Origin: a bacterium
GTDB taxonomy: Bacteria > UBP7 > UBA6624
Reading direction: 5' to 3'
DNA: 21,236 nt
Assembly (NCBI GenBank): GCA_002716355.1
Contig: PBAU01000004.1
Location: 1-21,236 of the forward strand
The position numbers and the translations under genes were made by a program. The notes under the pieces are model-generated. The model had not been told where the DNA came from. It did no database searches and saw only the letters and a program-made list of their open reading frames with translations. Positions 1 through 7,651 of this stretch are shown one piece after another (positions within the stretch are counted from its first letter, which is position 1; every line of letters starts with the position of its first letter).

Positions 1-83
1 TTTTAAAATTTTGGAATGAAAGCTATGATTACAAAATTATAATAGGTAAAAATAGGTTCAAAATACAAGCATCTGTGGTCTAA
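1..83 (+). CDS. C-terminal end of an unidentified protein (5' end outside window)
   Basis: Frame 3 is open from the left edge to a TAA at 81-83, and it is the only plus frame without a stop in this stretch. It encodes about 26 residues ending in FKIQASVV. The TAA is followed directly by the ATG of the sugar dehydrogenase (TAAATG), as expected inside an operon. The fragment is too short to assign to a family. An open run of this length could arise by chance in AT-rich DNA, so the call rests mainly on the tight junction with the next gene. Confidence 0.5.
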   Translation, partial: LKFWNESYDYKIIIGKNRFKIQASVV

Positions 84-1454
84 ATGTCAAATATGAAAAT
101 TAATATGAATAATCTTGATGATGTTTTAAAATCGCTTAATTCACAAACACTTCGTGTCTGTGTTATTGGAATTGGAAGAATTGGTCTTCCTACTGCATTA
201 TCATTTGCAAAATCTGGCTTAGAAACAATTGGTGTTGATATAAATCAAAAATTAGTTGATAATGTTAACTCTGGAAAATTTCCATTAAAAGATGAACCAG
301 GTTATAATGAAATTTTTGATGACGTGATAAAAAATAAAAAATTCTCTGCAACAACAAATATTGAAAATGCTGTGCCTAATTCTGATTTGATTGTTCTATC
401 CCTTCCTACTCCCATGGATGAAAACAATGTTCCAGATTATTCTGCATTGAAAACTGTGGCATCAAAATTATCTGATATTCTATCTCCAAATTCATTAGTC
501 ATTGTTGAAAGTACAATTGAACCTGGATTCATTGAAGATGAAATGATTTCAATAATATCTAAATCAGGAAGATTAAACGCAGAAAAGAATTTTTTTATCG
601 GCGTATGTCCTGAAAATGCTAATCCTGGAGAAATCTTACATGATTTTACAAATCTTCCAAGATTAGTAGGAGGCATAAATTCAGATATAGCAAAAATAAT
701 CAAGTCAATCTATAATTTTGTTTTTTCAGTTGAATTAGTAGAAATGCCAAATTGCAAAACTGCAAATGCCGTTAAATTAACAACTAATGTTTTTCGTGAT
801 ATCAATATTGCATTTATCAGTGAACTATCTTTAATGTTTGAAAAACTTGGAATAGATACAAACAAAGTTTTAGAGGCTGCAACAAAAAAATATAATTTTC
901 AAGTGCATTACCCTGGTGCTGGAGTAGGTGGTCCTTGTTTACCAATTAATTCATATCAATTACTTAATACCGCAAAACGTATTGGCTCCAATTTGAGTAT
1001 TATTGAATCAGGCAGAAAAATTAATGAAAAAATGCCACAACATGTAATTGAATTAACTATGAATGCATTTGAGGAAATACCTGAATCTTTAAGCACAAGT
1101 CATATCCTGATCCTTGGAGTCTCATACAAACCTAATGTTAAAGATATTCAATTAACTCCTGCAGAAGAAATAATTAAAAAATTACAAGAAAAAAATGTTA
1201 TTGTTCATATCTATGATCCATATTTCACATCAACCGAAGTTTTTGGAATTGTCATCGAAAAGAATATTGAAGATATAATCTCTAAAGTTGATGCAACTAT
1301 TATTGTGACTGCACACAATGAATTTAAAAAATTAGATATTTCTTTATTCAAACAAATGAAACATCCTATTTTGATAGATACTAGAGGAATCATTGATCCA
1401 CTGTTTGCTAAGGAACAAAAATTAATTTTTAGAGGATTAGGTCGTGGAGAATAA
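84..1454 (+). CDS. Nucleotide-sugar 6-dehydrogenase (UDP-ManNAc/UDP-glucose dehydrogenase family, WecC-like)
   Basis: This should oxidise C6 of a UDP-hexose(amine) to a uronic acid in two NAD-dependent steps in the cytoplasm. The N-terminal Rossmann fold has GIGRIG at residues 29-34 followed by GVDIN. The central helix carries NAVKL with the conserved Lys at 231. The catalytic Cys is C285 in GGPCLP. A C-terminal UDP-binding domain follows, with the typical YKPNVKD and DTRGI signatures. At 456 aa it is full length for the WecC/TviB/UGDH superfamily. The motif spacing and the LPTPMDE segment look more like the ManNAc/GlcNAc-type branch than classical UDP-glucose dehydrogenase, but the substrate cannot be fixed from sequence. 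The ATG directly abuts the preceding stop. The next gene overlaps its 3' end by 11 bp, so the two are probably translated from one message. Confidence 0.9.
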   Translation: MSNMKINMNNLDDVLKSLNSQTLRVCVIGIGRIGLPTALSFAKSGLETIGVDINQKLVDNVNSGKFPLKDEPGYNEIFDDVIKNKKFSATTNIENAVPNSDLIVLSLPTPMDENNVPDYSALKTVASKLSDILSPNSLVIVESTIEPGFIEDEMISIISKSGRLNAEKNFFIGVCPENANPGEILHDFTNLPRLVGGINSDIAKIIKSIYNFVFSVELVEMPNCKTANAVKLTTNVFRDINIAFISELSLMFEKLGIDTNKVLEAATKKYNFQVHYPGAGVGGPCLPINSYQLLNTAKRIGSNLSIIESGRKINEKMPQHVIELTMNAFEEIPESLSTSHILILGVSYKPNVKDIQLTPAEEIIKKLQEKNVIVHIYDPYFTSTEVFGIVIEKNIEDIISKVDATIIVTAHNEFKKLDISLFKQMKHPILIDTRGIIDPLFAKEQKLIFRGLGRGE

Positions 1455-2652
1455 TAATCAACTCGATAATTCATCTTTAGTAAATATCTTAACACTTCGT
1501 TATGATCCTGCAATTAATCCAAACTTAATACCAAAAACCTCTCAAGATTTTTCTGAAGACAAAAATTTTATTAATATTCAAAAAATTGAAGATTCCATTT
1601 GTAATGAAATTCAGAATAAAATAAATGAAAATGAAATATCAATTGCACTTAGCGGTGGTGTTGATTCTACACTCATGTTGGGATTACTACGTAAAGTCAA
1701 ACCTACTGAAAAAATTCATGCTGTGTCAATAAAATTTCGTAATAGTGTTGATGAAACCCCTGCTGCATCTAAAATTGCAGAAAAATTTGGTGCTGAACAC
1801 CATGTAATTCATCTTGAAAATTATCTTTCTGAATTACCTAAAGCAATTAGTATAATAAAATTACCATTTTGGGATTTACATTGGTATTATGTTGTAAAAA
1901 AAGCAAAAACACTGTCCAAGATATTAATTTCTGGAGATGGTGGTGATGAACTTTTTACAGGTTATACTTTTAGATACAAAAAATTTTTTTCACTAACTTC
2001 TGAAAATTCTTCTCCTCTTGAAAAAGTTAAAGCGTATTTGGAATGTCATGAGAGAGATCGTGTTCCTGATCAATCTGATATTTTTACCAAAACTTGTAAT
2101 TTCTCGTGGGAAAATATCTATGATAGACTTTTACCATTTTTTGATAATAATCTAACTAGAATAAATCAAGTATGTTTGGCAGATTATAATGGAAAATTAT
2201 TATATAATTTTAATCCAATTAACACTCGAATTATTGATTATTTTCAAATGAATTTATTGACTCCGTTATTGAACAAAGAATTAATTTCTTCAGCATCTCA
2301 CATTCCAAGTTATGTAAAATATAATCAAAAAACCAATCTTGGTAAATTACCTTTACGAACATTATTAGAAAAATGTGATGCCTCTTCATTAGTTGGAAAA
2401 GAAAAATTAGGTTTTAATGTGAATACTCTAGATCTTTGGAAAGAAAATGGTTATGATTTATGTAAATATTACTTTGATAAATCCAGATTAATCGAATCTG
2501 GATTAATAAATAAAGAATGGATTATGAAGCATATTGATTCTTCTGAATTAGACGTAAAATATGTAAATAAATTTTTAGGATTATTGGCATGTGAAATATG
2601 GTACAGATTATTTATTACTAATGATATGAGTAGTAATGATACATTAGATTAA
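1444..2652 (+). CDS. Asparagine-synthetase-type amidotransferase (synthetase domain only)
   Basis: The protein has the ATP-pyrophosphatase domain of class B asparagine synthetase: the PP-loop SGGVDS at residues 70-75, DETPAASKIA near 103-112, SGDGGDE at 163-169, and a KLGF segment near residue 321 matching the conserved lysine region. The N-terminal Ntn-type glutaminase domain, with Cys2, is absent. The first 60 residues contain no such fold, so 402 aa is short against about 500-650 in AsnB. The GTG start overlaps the upstream gene by 11 bp and has a GAGG at 1432-1435, 8 bp before it. Family members in bacterial O-antigen loci (WbpS, WbmE) amidate sugar uronates. Next to a uronate-forming dehydrogenase, a uronamide-forming role is a reasonable inference; plain asparagine synthesis is the alternative. 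The ammonia source is unclear. Confidence 0.85.
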   Translation: MENNNQLDNSSLVNILTLRYDPAINPNLIPKTSQDFSEDKNFINIQKIEDSICNEIQNKINENEISIALSGGVDSTLMLGLLRKVKPTEKIHAVSIKFRNSVDETPAASKIAEKFGAEHHVIHLENYLSELPKAISIIKLPFWDLHWYYVVKKAKTLSKILISGDGGDELFTGYTFRYKKFFSLTSENSSPLEKVKAYLECHERDRVPDQSDIFTKTCNFSWENIYDRLLPFFDNNLTRINQVCLADYNGKLLYNFNPINTRIIDYFQMNLLTPLLNKELISSASHIPSYVKYNQKTNLGKLPLRTLLEKCDASSLVGKEKLGFNVNTLDLWKENGYDLCKYYFDKSRLIESGLINKEWIMKHIDSSELDVKYVNKFLGLLACEIWYRLFITNDMSSNDTLD

Positions 2653-2677
2653 ATTAGTATTATAAAATAAAAATAAA

Positions 2678-3463
2678 ATGAAAAAATATGTTGTAGCAGG
2701 TTTAGGTGAAATTGGAACTCCAATATCCAAATTATTATCTAAAAAACACAATGTAATTGGTTATGATAAAAATCCTAAATTAATGAATATAAATAAATTT
2801 AATAAATCTGAATCAATACCAACTTCCTTTTTGCACATAGCAATTCCAGTCAATAAAAATTTTGATTCAAATATTTTAAAACTGAATAAAAAATTTCTAC
2901 CTGAATGTATTGTGATTCATAGTACTATTAGCCCTGGAACTACTCAAAGAATTCAAAAAAAATTATCGATCCCATTAATTTTTAGTGCAACTAGGGGTGT
3001 TCATAAAAGAATGTTAAAAGATCTTCAAAGATATACCAAATTCTTTGCAATATCATCATCTGCTCCAAGAAAACAATGGGCAATTAAAGAATTTAAAAAA
3101 CAAATGAAAAATTGTGGAATAAAAACTAAACAAATGTCAAAACCTGAAGCTTTAGAATTAGGCAAAATTATTTGTGATACTTCTTATTTGGGTTGGTTGA
3201 TAAATTACTCACAAATCAGTAATACAATTGCTAAATCTTATGGAGTTGATTATGATGAAATGTGGGAATTTTCTGATGAAATTCACAAAATTCTAGGAAA
3301 TCGTCCTAAATTATATCCTGGTTTCATAGGTGGTCACTGTGTGATTCCTAATCTAGAATTAATTCACAATGAAACTCTTGATATAATAAATTCTCTAAAT
3401 AATTCATATCTAAAAAAAGTAAAAAATGCAAAATCCATAAATAAAAAATATCTAAAAAAGTGA
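2678..3463 (+). CDS. Short nucleotide-sugar-dehydrogenase-like protein lacking the C-terminal domain
   Basis: The Rossmann start has GLGEIG at residues 8-13. HSTISPGTT matches ESTIEPGFI of the full-length dehydrogenase at 84-1454. The central helix ELGKIICDTS aligns with NAVKLTTNVF and keeps the catalytic-type Lys (K163). GGHCVIPN keeps the catalytic Cys (C221). The protein stops at 261 aa, just after the helix following the Cys, where relatives continue about 150 residues into the nucleotide-sugar-binding domain. The residue matching Asn in the TTN segment is Asp here. The termination point is a domain boundary, and the minus-strand gene starting 9 bp downstream leaves no room for a lost half, so this looks like a natural short form and not a frameshift. 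The substrate is unknown. It could be a dehydrogenase acting on a different, possibly non-nucleotide, substrate, or a regulatory subunit. Confidence 0.75.
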   Translation: MKKYVVAGLGEIGTPISKLLSKKHNVIGYDKNPKLMNINKFNKSESIPTSFLHIAIPVNKNFDSNILKLNKKFLPECIVIHSTISPGTTQRIQKKLSIPLIFSATRGVHKRMLKDLQRYTKFFAISSSAPRKQWAIKEFKKQMKNCGIKTKQMSKPEALELGKIICDTSYLGWLINYSQISNTIAKSYGVDYDEMWEFSDEIHKILGNRPKLYPGFIGGHCVIPNLELIHNETLDIINSLNNSYLKKVKNAKSINKKYLKK

Positions 3464-3474
3464 TTATATTTTTT
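3454..3474. terminator. Overlapping T-tract terminators for two convergent genes
   Basis: The convergent genes are separated by only 9 bp. On the plus strand a six-T run lies at 3469-3474, directly after the dehydrogenase-like stop. On the minus strand the A-run at 3454-3459 reads as six T just past the GT4 stop. Archaeal intrinsic termination uses such T-tracts without a required hairpin. AT-richness makes chance runs common, so confidence is limited. Confidence 0.35.
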
Positions 3475-4528
3475 ATTTATATTGATTTAAAATTTGAACG
3501 AAGTTTTTCGCTATTTTTTCCCAATTGAAAGTTTCTTTAACAAACTGTTGACCTTCTTCTCCTAATTTTCTTGATAGCTCTTTTTCATTAATTGTGTTAG
3601 ACAAATGCAAAATCCATCCTTCATAGTCTCCTTCTTTTACTAAGAATCCTGTTTTTCCATCTACCATCATTTCTGGTATTCCACCTGCATTTGTTGCAAT
3701 TACCGGTTTTCTCATTAATTGTGCTTCTTTTAATGTTAAAGGTGCAAGATCCATTCCACTTACCAATGCATATACGTCAATTTCATTGAGAAAATCTCTT
3801 ACTTTATCTGGGTAATCTAATCTTCCCAGCCAATGAAAATTTTCAAACTCATCAAATTCATCAGTTATTTTTTCTCGATATGGCCCATCTCCTGCCCAAT
3901 AAAATGATGTCTCTGGCATTTTTTCTAAAACCTTTTTCAGTGTTAACATTTCTTTTGTTTTACCCCACCAATTAGCATCTTGCAATAATCCAACACATGG
4001 ATGTTTTAATTTCATCGAAGATGCATCTTTCCAATGTGATGAACTAATTCCTTCTAGGAATACATGTGTATCTTGTTTTGGATAATAATTCTTTACAATA
4101 TCTTGTAAATAATTGCAAATTGGTAATATTGCTGTTGCATTCTTAAAACATTTTTTTGCAATTCTATCCCTTAGCCAAACTACTATTCTCATTTTTTTTG
4201 TTTTATACAAAGTCTCTTTTGCATATTTTAATTCTGACCAATAATGTCCTCTTAATAAAATGAATAATGGAATATTGGCATCTATAGCAGCAGCCCCAAA
4301 ATGACTTTGTTTATCAACAAAAATTGCATCAGGAGGAAATTCTTTAATTAATTTCTTAAATTCACTATTCCCAAAGAACCAATCTTTGAAGTTTTTATTT
4401 GGAAATCCTCTACTATAATCTGAATCTTTTACTAATTTACATTCCACACCTAATCTTTCTAATGCATCAGAAAATTCTTTCATATGGAAATATTTTCCTT
4501 TACTTCCATAGGCAATCAATAATTTCAA
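3473..4528 (-). CDS. Glycosyltransferase family 4 (GT-B fold)
   Basis: This is a probable cytoplasmic sugar transferase that extends a lipid-linked glycan. The C-terminal nucleotide-sugar-binding half is typical of GT4: AQLMRKPVIATNAGGIPEMM, followed by VDGKTGFLV and an ETFNWEKIA tail. The usual EX7E motif appears as D260-x7-E268, with Asp in the first position. The N-terminal acceptor half starts with LLIAYGSKG, a conserved-looking Rossmann strand and loop. At 351 aa the length is normal, and there are no membrane spans. The start is TTG (4526-4528), chosen because the N-terminal strand begins there and a TATA-like box lies 27 bp upstream. It stands alone on this strand and converges on the preceding operon. 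Donor and acceptor are unknown. Confidence 0.85.
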   Translation of the reverse strand: MKLLIAYGSKGKYFHMKEFSDALERLGVECKLVKDSDYSRGFPNKNFKDWFFGNSEFKKLIKEFPPDAIFVDKQSHFGAAAIDANIPLFILLRGHYWSELKYAKETLYKTKKMRIVVWLRDRIAKKCFKNATAILPICNYLQDIVKNYYPKQDTHVFLEGISSSHWKDASSMKLKHPCVGLLQDANWWGKTKEMLTLKKVLEKMPETSFYWAGDGPYREKITDEFDEFENFHWLGRLDYPDKVRDFLNEIDVYALVSGMDLAPLTLKEAQLMRKPVIATNAGGIPEMMVDGKTGFLVKEGDYEGWILHLSNTINEKELSRKLGEEGQQFVKETFNWEKIAKNFVQILNQYK

Positions 4529-4551
4529 TTATTAAAATTGAAATTATCTAC

Positions 4552-4559
4552 GTATTAAA
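4552..4559 (-). promoter_or_regulatory. TATA-like box for the GT4 gene (leaderless)
   Basis: On the minus strand this reads TTTAATAC. It is centred 27 bp upstream of the TTG start at 4528, the spacing expected for an archaeal promoter whose transcript begins at the start codon. The rest of the 120 bp gap 4529-4648 holds the divergent promoter for the hydrolase gene. A GATATAGAT at 4606-4614 could serve that gene with a leader of about 12 nt, but this is weaker. Confidence 0.45.
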
Positions 4560-4648
4560 TTTCACTTCACATAACTATATTCCTAATTTTTATCATCAGT
4601 GATATTGATATAGATGTCATCGTTATTGTCCAATAATCTAAATTTGAT

Positions 4649-5713
4649 ATGAAATACAAAAAAATGATATTTTTACCTGTAATTATAGGAATTTCCTTAA
4701 GTATTGTATTATATCTGTCACAATCTTCACAAGATCATTCTGAGGAAATTGATGTTAATTCATTAATTGATATTGAAACCTCTCAAGATATTGAATCCAA
4801 AAAAATAATGTTAGAAAGTTACATTTGGAAAGATGATCAAACTTTTAAATCAAAACTACCTTCAGATGTTCAATATTTTTATACTGATAAAAAATTTGAT
4901 GATTTCCAAAATGTAGAACGAATTGATCGAATTTATGTAAAAATGAATTATGATGTAGACTCTACTGCATACATGTTTTTTCCAAAAAACCCCAATAATG
5001 AATTATTAATTTATCATCAAGGTCATAGAGGTGATATTACATTTGGTAAATCTACAATAGAATTCTTTTTGAACAAGGGTTACACAATACTTGCATTCTC
5101 GATGCCATTAATTGGTGAAAATTCAAAACCAATTGTTCATATTGATGAATTAGACGAAAATTTATTTTTAGACAGTCATGACAAATTGAGATTTTTAGAA
5201 AGTAGTACTTTTTCACCAATTAAATTTTTTCTAGAACCTATCTATGTGTCATTAAATTACATTGAATCTGAATTTAACTTTAGTTCTTATAATTTCATTG
5301 GAATATCTGGAGGTGGTTGGACTGCAGTTGTATACTCTTCATTTGACGACCGGATTTCTAAAACAATTTCAGTAGCAGGCTCTCTCCCATTCTATTTGAG
5401 AACTAGTCCTGAAAATTTTGGCGATTATGAACAAAAAATTCCTGAATTTTATGATATTGCTAACTACCTTGAATTGTATATAATGTCTGCATATGGTTTT
5501 GATCGTGGTCTTTTACAAATATTTAATGAATTTGATCCATGTTGTTTTTCTGGAACTGAATATGTAAGCTATGAAAATATTATAAAAAATAAAATTTCTA
5601 AATTAAAATCAGGAACTTTTAAAATTGAACTAGATAAAACTAACAAGGAACATTCTATATCTTCTTCTTCTTTACAAAAATCATTAATTTTTCTAAAAAA
5701 CTCAATTGATTAA
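4649..5713 (+). CDS. Membrane-anchored alpha/beta hydrolase-like protein
   Basis: One N-terminal hydrophobic segment (about residues 5-25, preceded by lysines) predicts a membrane anchor with the catalytic domain outside the cell. No lipobox cysteine is visible. The fold signature is GISGGGW with candidate nucleophile S220, preceded by strands such as LLIYHQGHRGD and TILAFSMP. A late His at about 335 (KEHSIS) is placed like the catalytic His of the family. It may be an esterase or acyl hydrolase working on surface glycans or lipids, but the substrate is not recognisable. At 354 aa it is longer than minimal hydrolases because of inserted segments around residues 160-200 and 250-300. The next membrane protein gene starts right at its stop, so the two are probably co-transcribed. 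Confidence 0.7.
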   Translation: MKYKKMIFLPVIIGISLSIVLYLSQSSQDHSEEIDVNSLIDIETSQDIESKKIMLESYIWKDDQTFKSKLPSDVQYFYTDKKFDDFQNVERIDRIYVKMNYDVDSTAYMFFPKNPNNELLIYHQGHRGDITFGKSTIEFFLNKGYTILAFSMPLIGENSKPIVHIDELDENLFLDSHDKLRFLESSTFSPIKFFLEPIYVSLNYIESEFNFSSYNFIGISGGGWTAVVYSSFDDRISKTISVAGSLPFYLRTSPENFGDYEQKIPEFYDIANYLELYIMSAYGFDRGLLQIFNEFDPCCFSGTEYVSYENIIKNKISKLKSGTFKIELDKTNKEHSISSSSLQKSLIFLKNSID

Positions 5714-5714
5714 A

Positions 5715-6650
5715 ATGAAATTTGATAATAGACTGATATGGATTATAGTGGCCTCTGTTGGCTTATATGGTGTTTTTTTGTTTTTCTCTGATTTTAATCA
5801 AATCTCTCAACAAATTTCTATTTTCAAATATGAATTTCTTCCACTAATTCTAGCTCTTGTATCTATCTCTTGGATTCCGTTATTGGTTAGATGGCAATTT
5901 TTACTTAAAAAAAATAAAATAAACATTCCAACAAAAAATAGTTTTTTAATTTTCTTAGGTGGAATCTCGATGGCTATAACTCCAGGGCATGTTGGAGAAT
6001 TAATCAAATCACAATTGATCAAAAATAATTATAATATTCCAAGAACTAAAACTGCTCCAATTATATTCATAGAAAAATTCTATGATCTCACTGGTGCAAT
6101 CATAGCATCAATTATTGGTATTATAATATTAGAAATGGATACAAATCTAATAATTTTTTCAATACTCGTATTATCTGTAATCATTTTTCTCATTTTTTAT
6201 AAACCGATTTTTGAATTTTTACTAAAAAGAATTTCAAAAACAAAATTATTTTCAAAATATTCTGATAACATTGTAGAATCTTATGAAATTATTCGAAATT
6301 CAACCACCACCAAAACTGCTTCTATATCATTTGGATTATCAATACTTTATTGGATAATAATTTCCATAGCAGTTTATTTCATTTTACTATCATTTGGTAT
6401 TGAATCTGTTTCTCTTCTCAGAACGATTTCCATTTATTCTTCATCTGTGATAATAGGTGCATTGTCATTTATTCCAGGTGGCATTGGAGTAACTGAAGGT
6501 TCTCTTATTGGATTATTTTCTTTAGAGGGTATTGAAATTTCAATGGCAATTTTCCTTAGTGTGATGATCAGAATATTCACTATGTGGTATTCTGTCTGTA
6601 TTGGATTTATTTGTCTAAAATTCACTGGTGGTTTATCAAAAATCAAATAA
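5715..6650 (+). CDS. Flippase-like / LPG-synthase-type integral membrane protein (UPF0104, PF03706)
   Basis: A polytopic membrane protein with about seven or eight hydrophobic spans. It shows the two hallmarks of this family: TPGHVGELIK near residue 90 (re-entrant, followed by a conserved EKFYDLTGA) and FIPGGIGVTEGS near 250-260. Relatives include the membrane domain of bacterial MprF and the C-terminal half of archaeal AglD, so a role in moving or modifying lipid-linked intermediates is plausible. I chose the ATG at 5715, 1 bp after the upstream stop. An in-frame TTG at 5706 would add three residues and overlap that stop. No catalytic domain is attached. It forms a two-gene unit with the hydrolase and ends 7 bp from the convergent SDR gene. 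Confidence 0.82.
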   Translation: MKFDNRLIWIIVASVGLYGVFLFFSDFNQISQQISIFKYEFLPLILALVSISWIPLLVRWQFLLKKNKINIPTKNSFLIFLGGISMAITPGHVGELIKSQLIKNNYNIPRTKTAPIIFIEKFYDLTGAIIASIIGIIILEMDTNLIIFSILVLSVIIFLIFYKPIFEFLLKRISKTKLFSKYSDNIVESYEIIRNSTTTKTASISFGLSILYWIIISIAVYFILLSFGIESVSLLRTISIYSSSVIIGALSFIPGGIGVTEGSLIGLFSLEGIEISMAIFLSVMIRIFTMWYSVCIGFICLKFTGGLSKIK

Positions 6651-6657
6651 TTCTTGA

Positions 6658-7647
6658 TCATTTTGATGGACTTTTGTAATACCAACGTTTGAAAGGTGCA
6701 GAAAATTCTACTTTATTTTTCATAGCCCACTCATATGTGAGTTCCAACCCTTTTTCCATTGAAATTTTTGGTTTCCATTTGAGAATTTTTTTTGCTTTTG
6801 AATTATTACAGTTTAATCTCTGTACGTCATATGGTCTCATTCTACTTTCATCAACTTTAATTTTAATATCTGAGCCTGAAATTTTAATAAGATTTTTTGC
6901 TATATCTGACATCTTAATTTCATTACAACTACCAACATTCAAAATTTCTCCAATTGCACTTTTAGTTTGCGATGCTTTTAGAAATGCCTCTACGGTATCA
7001 GAAACAAAAGTGAAATCTCTTGTCGAATTTACGTTTCCAAGGTGTAACTCTTTATTTCCATTTTTAATCTGACTAATTATTTCTGGAATGATATAAGGTT
7101 CAGTAAATCTTGGACCATATGTATTAAATGGCCTAATCACAATTCCTGGGAATCCATTTTCTTTGTGTAACGTAAAAGTTGCTCTATCTGCAGATAATTT
7201 ACTCACAGCATATGTTGAATATGGTGCTGTTGGATGATTTTCATCCATTGGATGATATTGTGCAGAACCGTAAACTTCACTAGTTGAAATTTGAACAAAT
7301 GCTTCTGCCGTTTTTGATTTAACTGATGACCATGCAACATTCAGGCTTCCTATTGTGTTAACATGAAAGAAATCTACTGGGTAATAATATGAATCTGGTA
7401 TAAAGGGCAATGCAGCAAGATTAAAAATAATTTCTTGATCTTTTACGGTTTTTGCAACAATTTTTTCATCAGTAATATCACCCTTTACAATCTTTATTTT
7501 ATGTTTTGATATGTAATGTCTCTTTCCAGATGAAAAATTATCTAAAACTGTAACTTTTGCACCATGTTTGACTAACTGTGAAACAACTTCGGAACCAATA
7601 AAGCCTGCTCCTCCTGTAACTAATACTCTCTTATCTTTTAATTTCAT
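6658..7647 (-). CDS. Extended SDR, probable nucleotide-sugar 4,6-dehydratase
   Basis: This should convert an NDP-hexose to its 4-keto-6-deoxy form with tightly bound NAD. It has TGGAGFIG at residues 11-18, the catalytic pair Y146/K150 in YAVSK, and STSEVYG at 121-127. The Glu after Ser (E124) is the acid/base residue that separates 4,6-dehydratases from 4-epimerases. The STSEVYG form with a following PMDENHP resembles the LegB (UDP-GlcNAc, configuration-retaining) and GDP-mannose dehydratase branches more than dTDP-glucose RmlB (usually STDEVYG). At 329 aa it is typical. It is the last gene of the three-gene minus operon; its ATG lies 4 bp after the preceding stop. The nucleotide and sugar are unknown. 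Together with the aminotransferase it could make a 4-amino-4,6-dideoxy sugar. Confidence 0.85.
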   Translation of the reverse strand: MKLKDKRVLVTGGAGFIGSEVVSQLVKHGAKVTVLDNFSSGKRHYISKHKIKIVKGDITDEKIVAKTVKDQEIIFNLAALPFIPDSYYYPVDFFHVNTIGSLNVAWSSVKSKTAEAFVQISTSEVYGSAQYHPMDENHPTAPYSTYAVSKLSADRATFTLHKENGFPGIVIRPFNTYGPRFTEPYIIPEIISQIKNGNKELHLGNVNSTRDFTFVSDTVEAFLKASQTKSAIGEILNVGSCNEIKMSDIAKNLIKISGSDIKIKVDESRMRPYDVQRLNCNNSKAKKILKWKPKISMEKGLELTYEWAMKNKVEFSAPFKRWYYKSPSK

Positions 7648-7651
7648 TTTT

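Noticed and set aside
3300-3480. Frameshift or truncation as the cause of the short sugar dehydrogenase
   Set aside because: After the catalytic Cys the protein continues through the following helix and stops at a domain boundary. The gene on the other strand begins 9 bp later with no trace of a C-terminal dehydrogenase domain in other frames.
4399-4602. 67-codon plus-strand frame across the start of the GT4 gene
   Set aside because: Its composition is Ile/Asn/Tyr-rich as expected of antisense AT-rich DNA, and it runs over the divergent promoter region.
6689-7072. 127-codon plus-strand open frame inside the 4,6-dehydratase gene
   Set aside because: It lies antisense to a well-conserved SDR, has no family signature and no promoter of its own, so it is a coding shadow.
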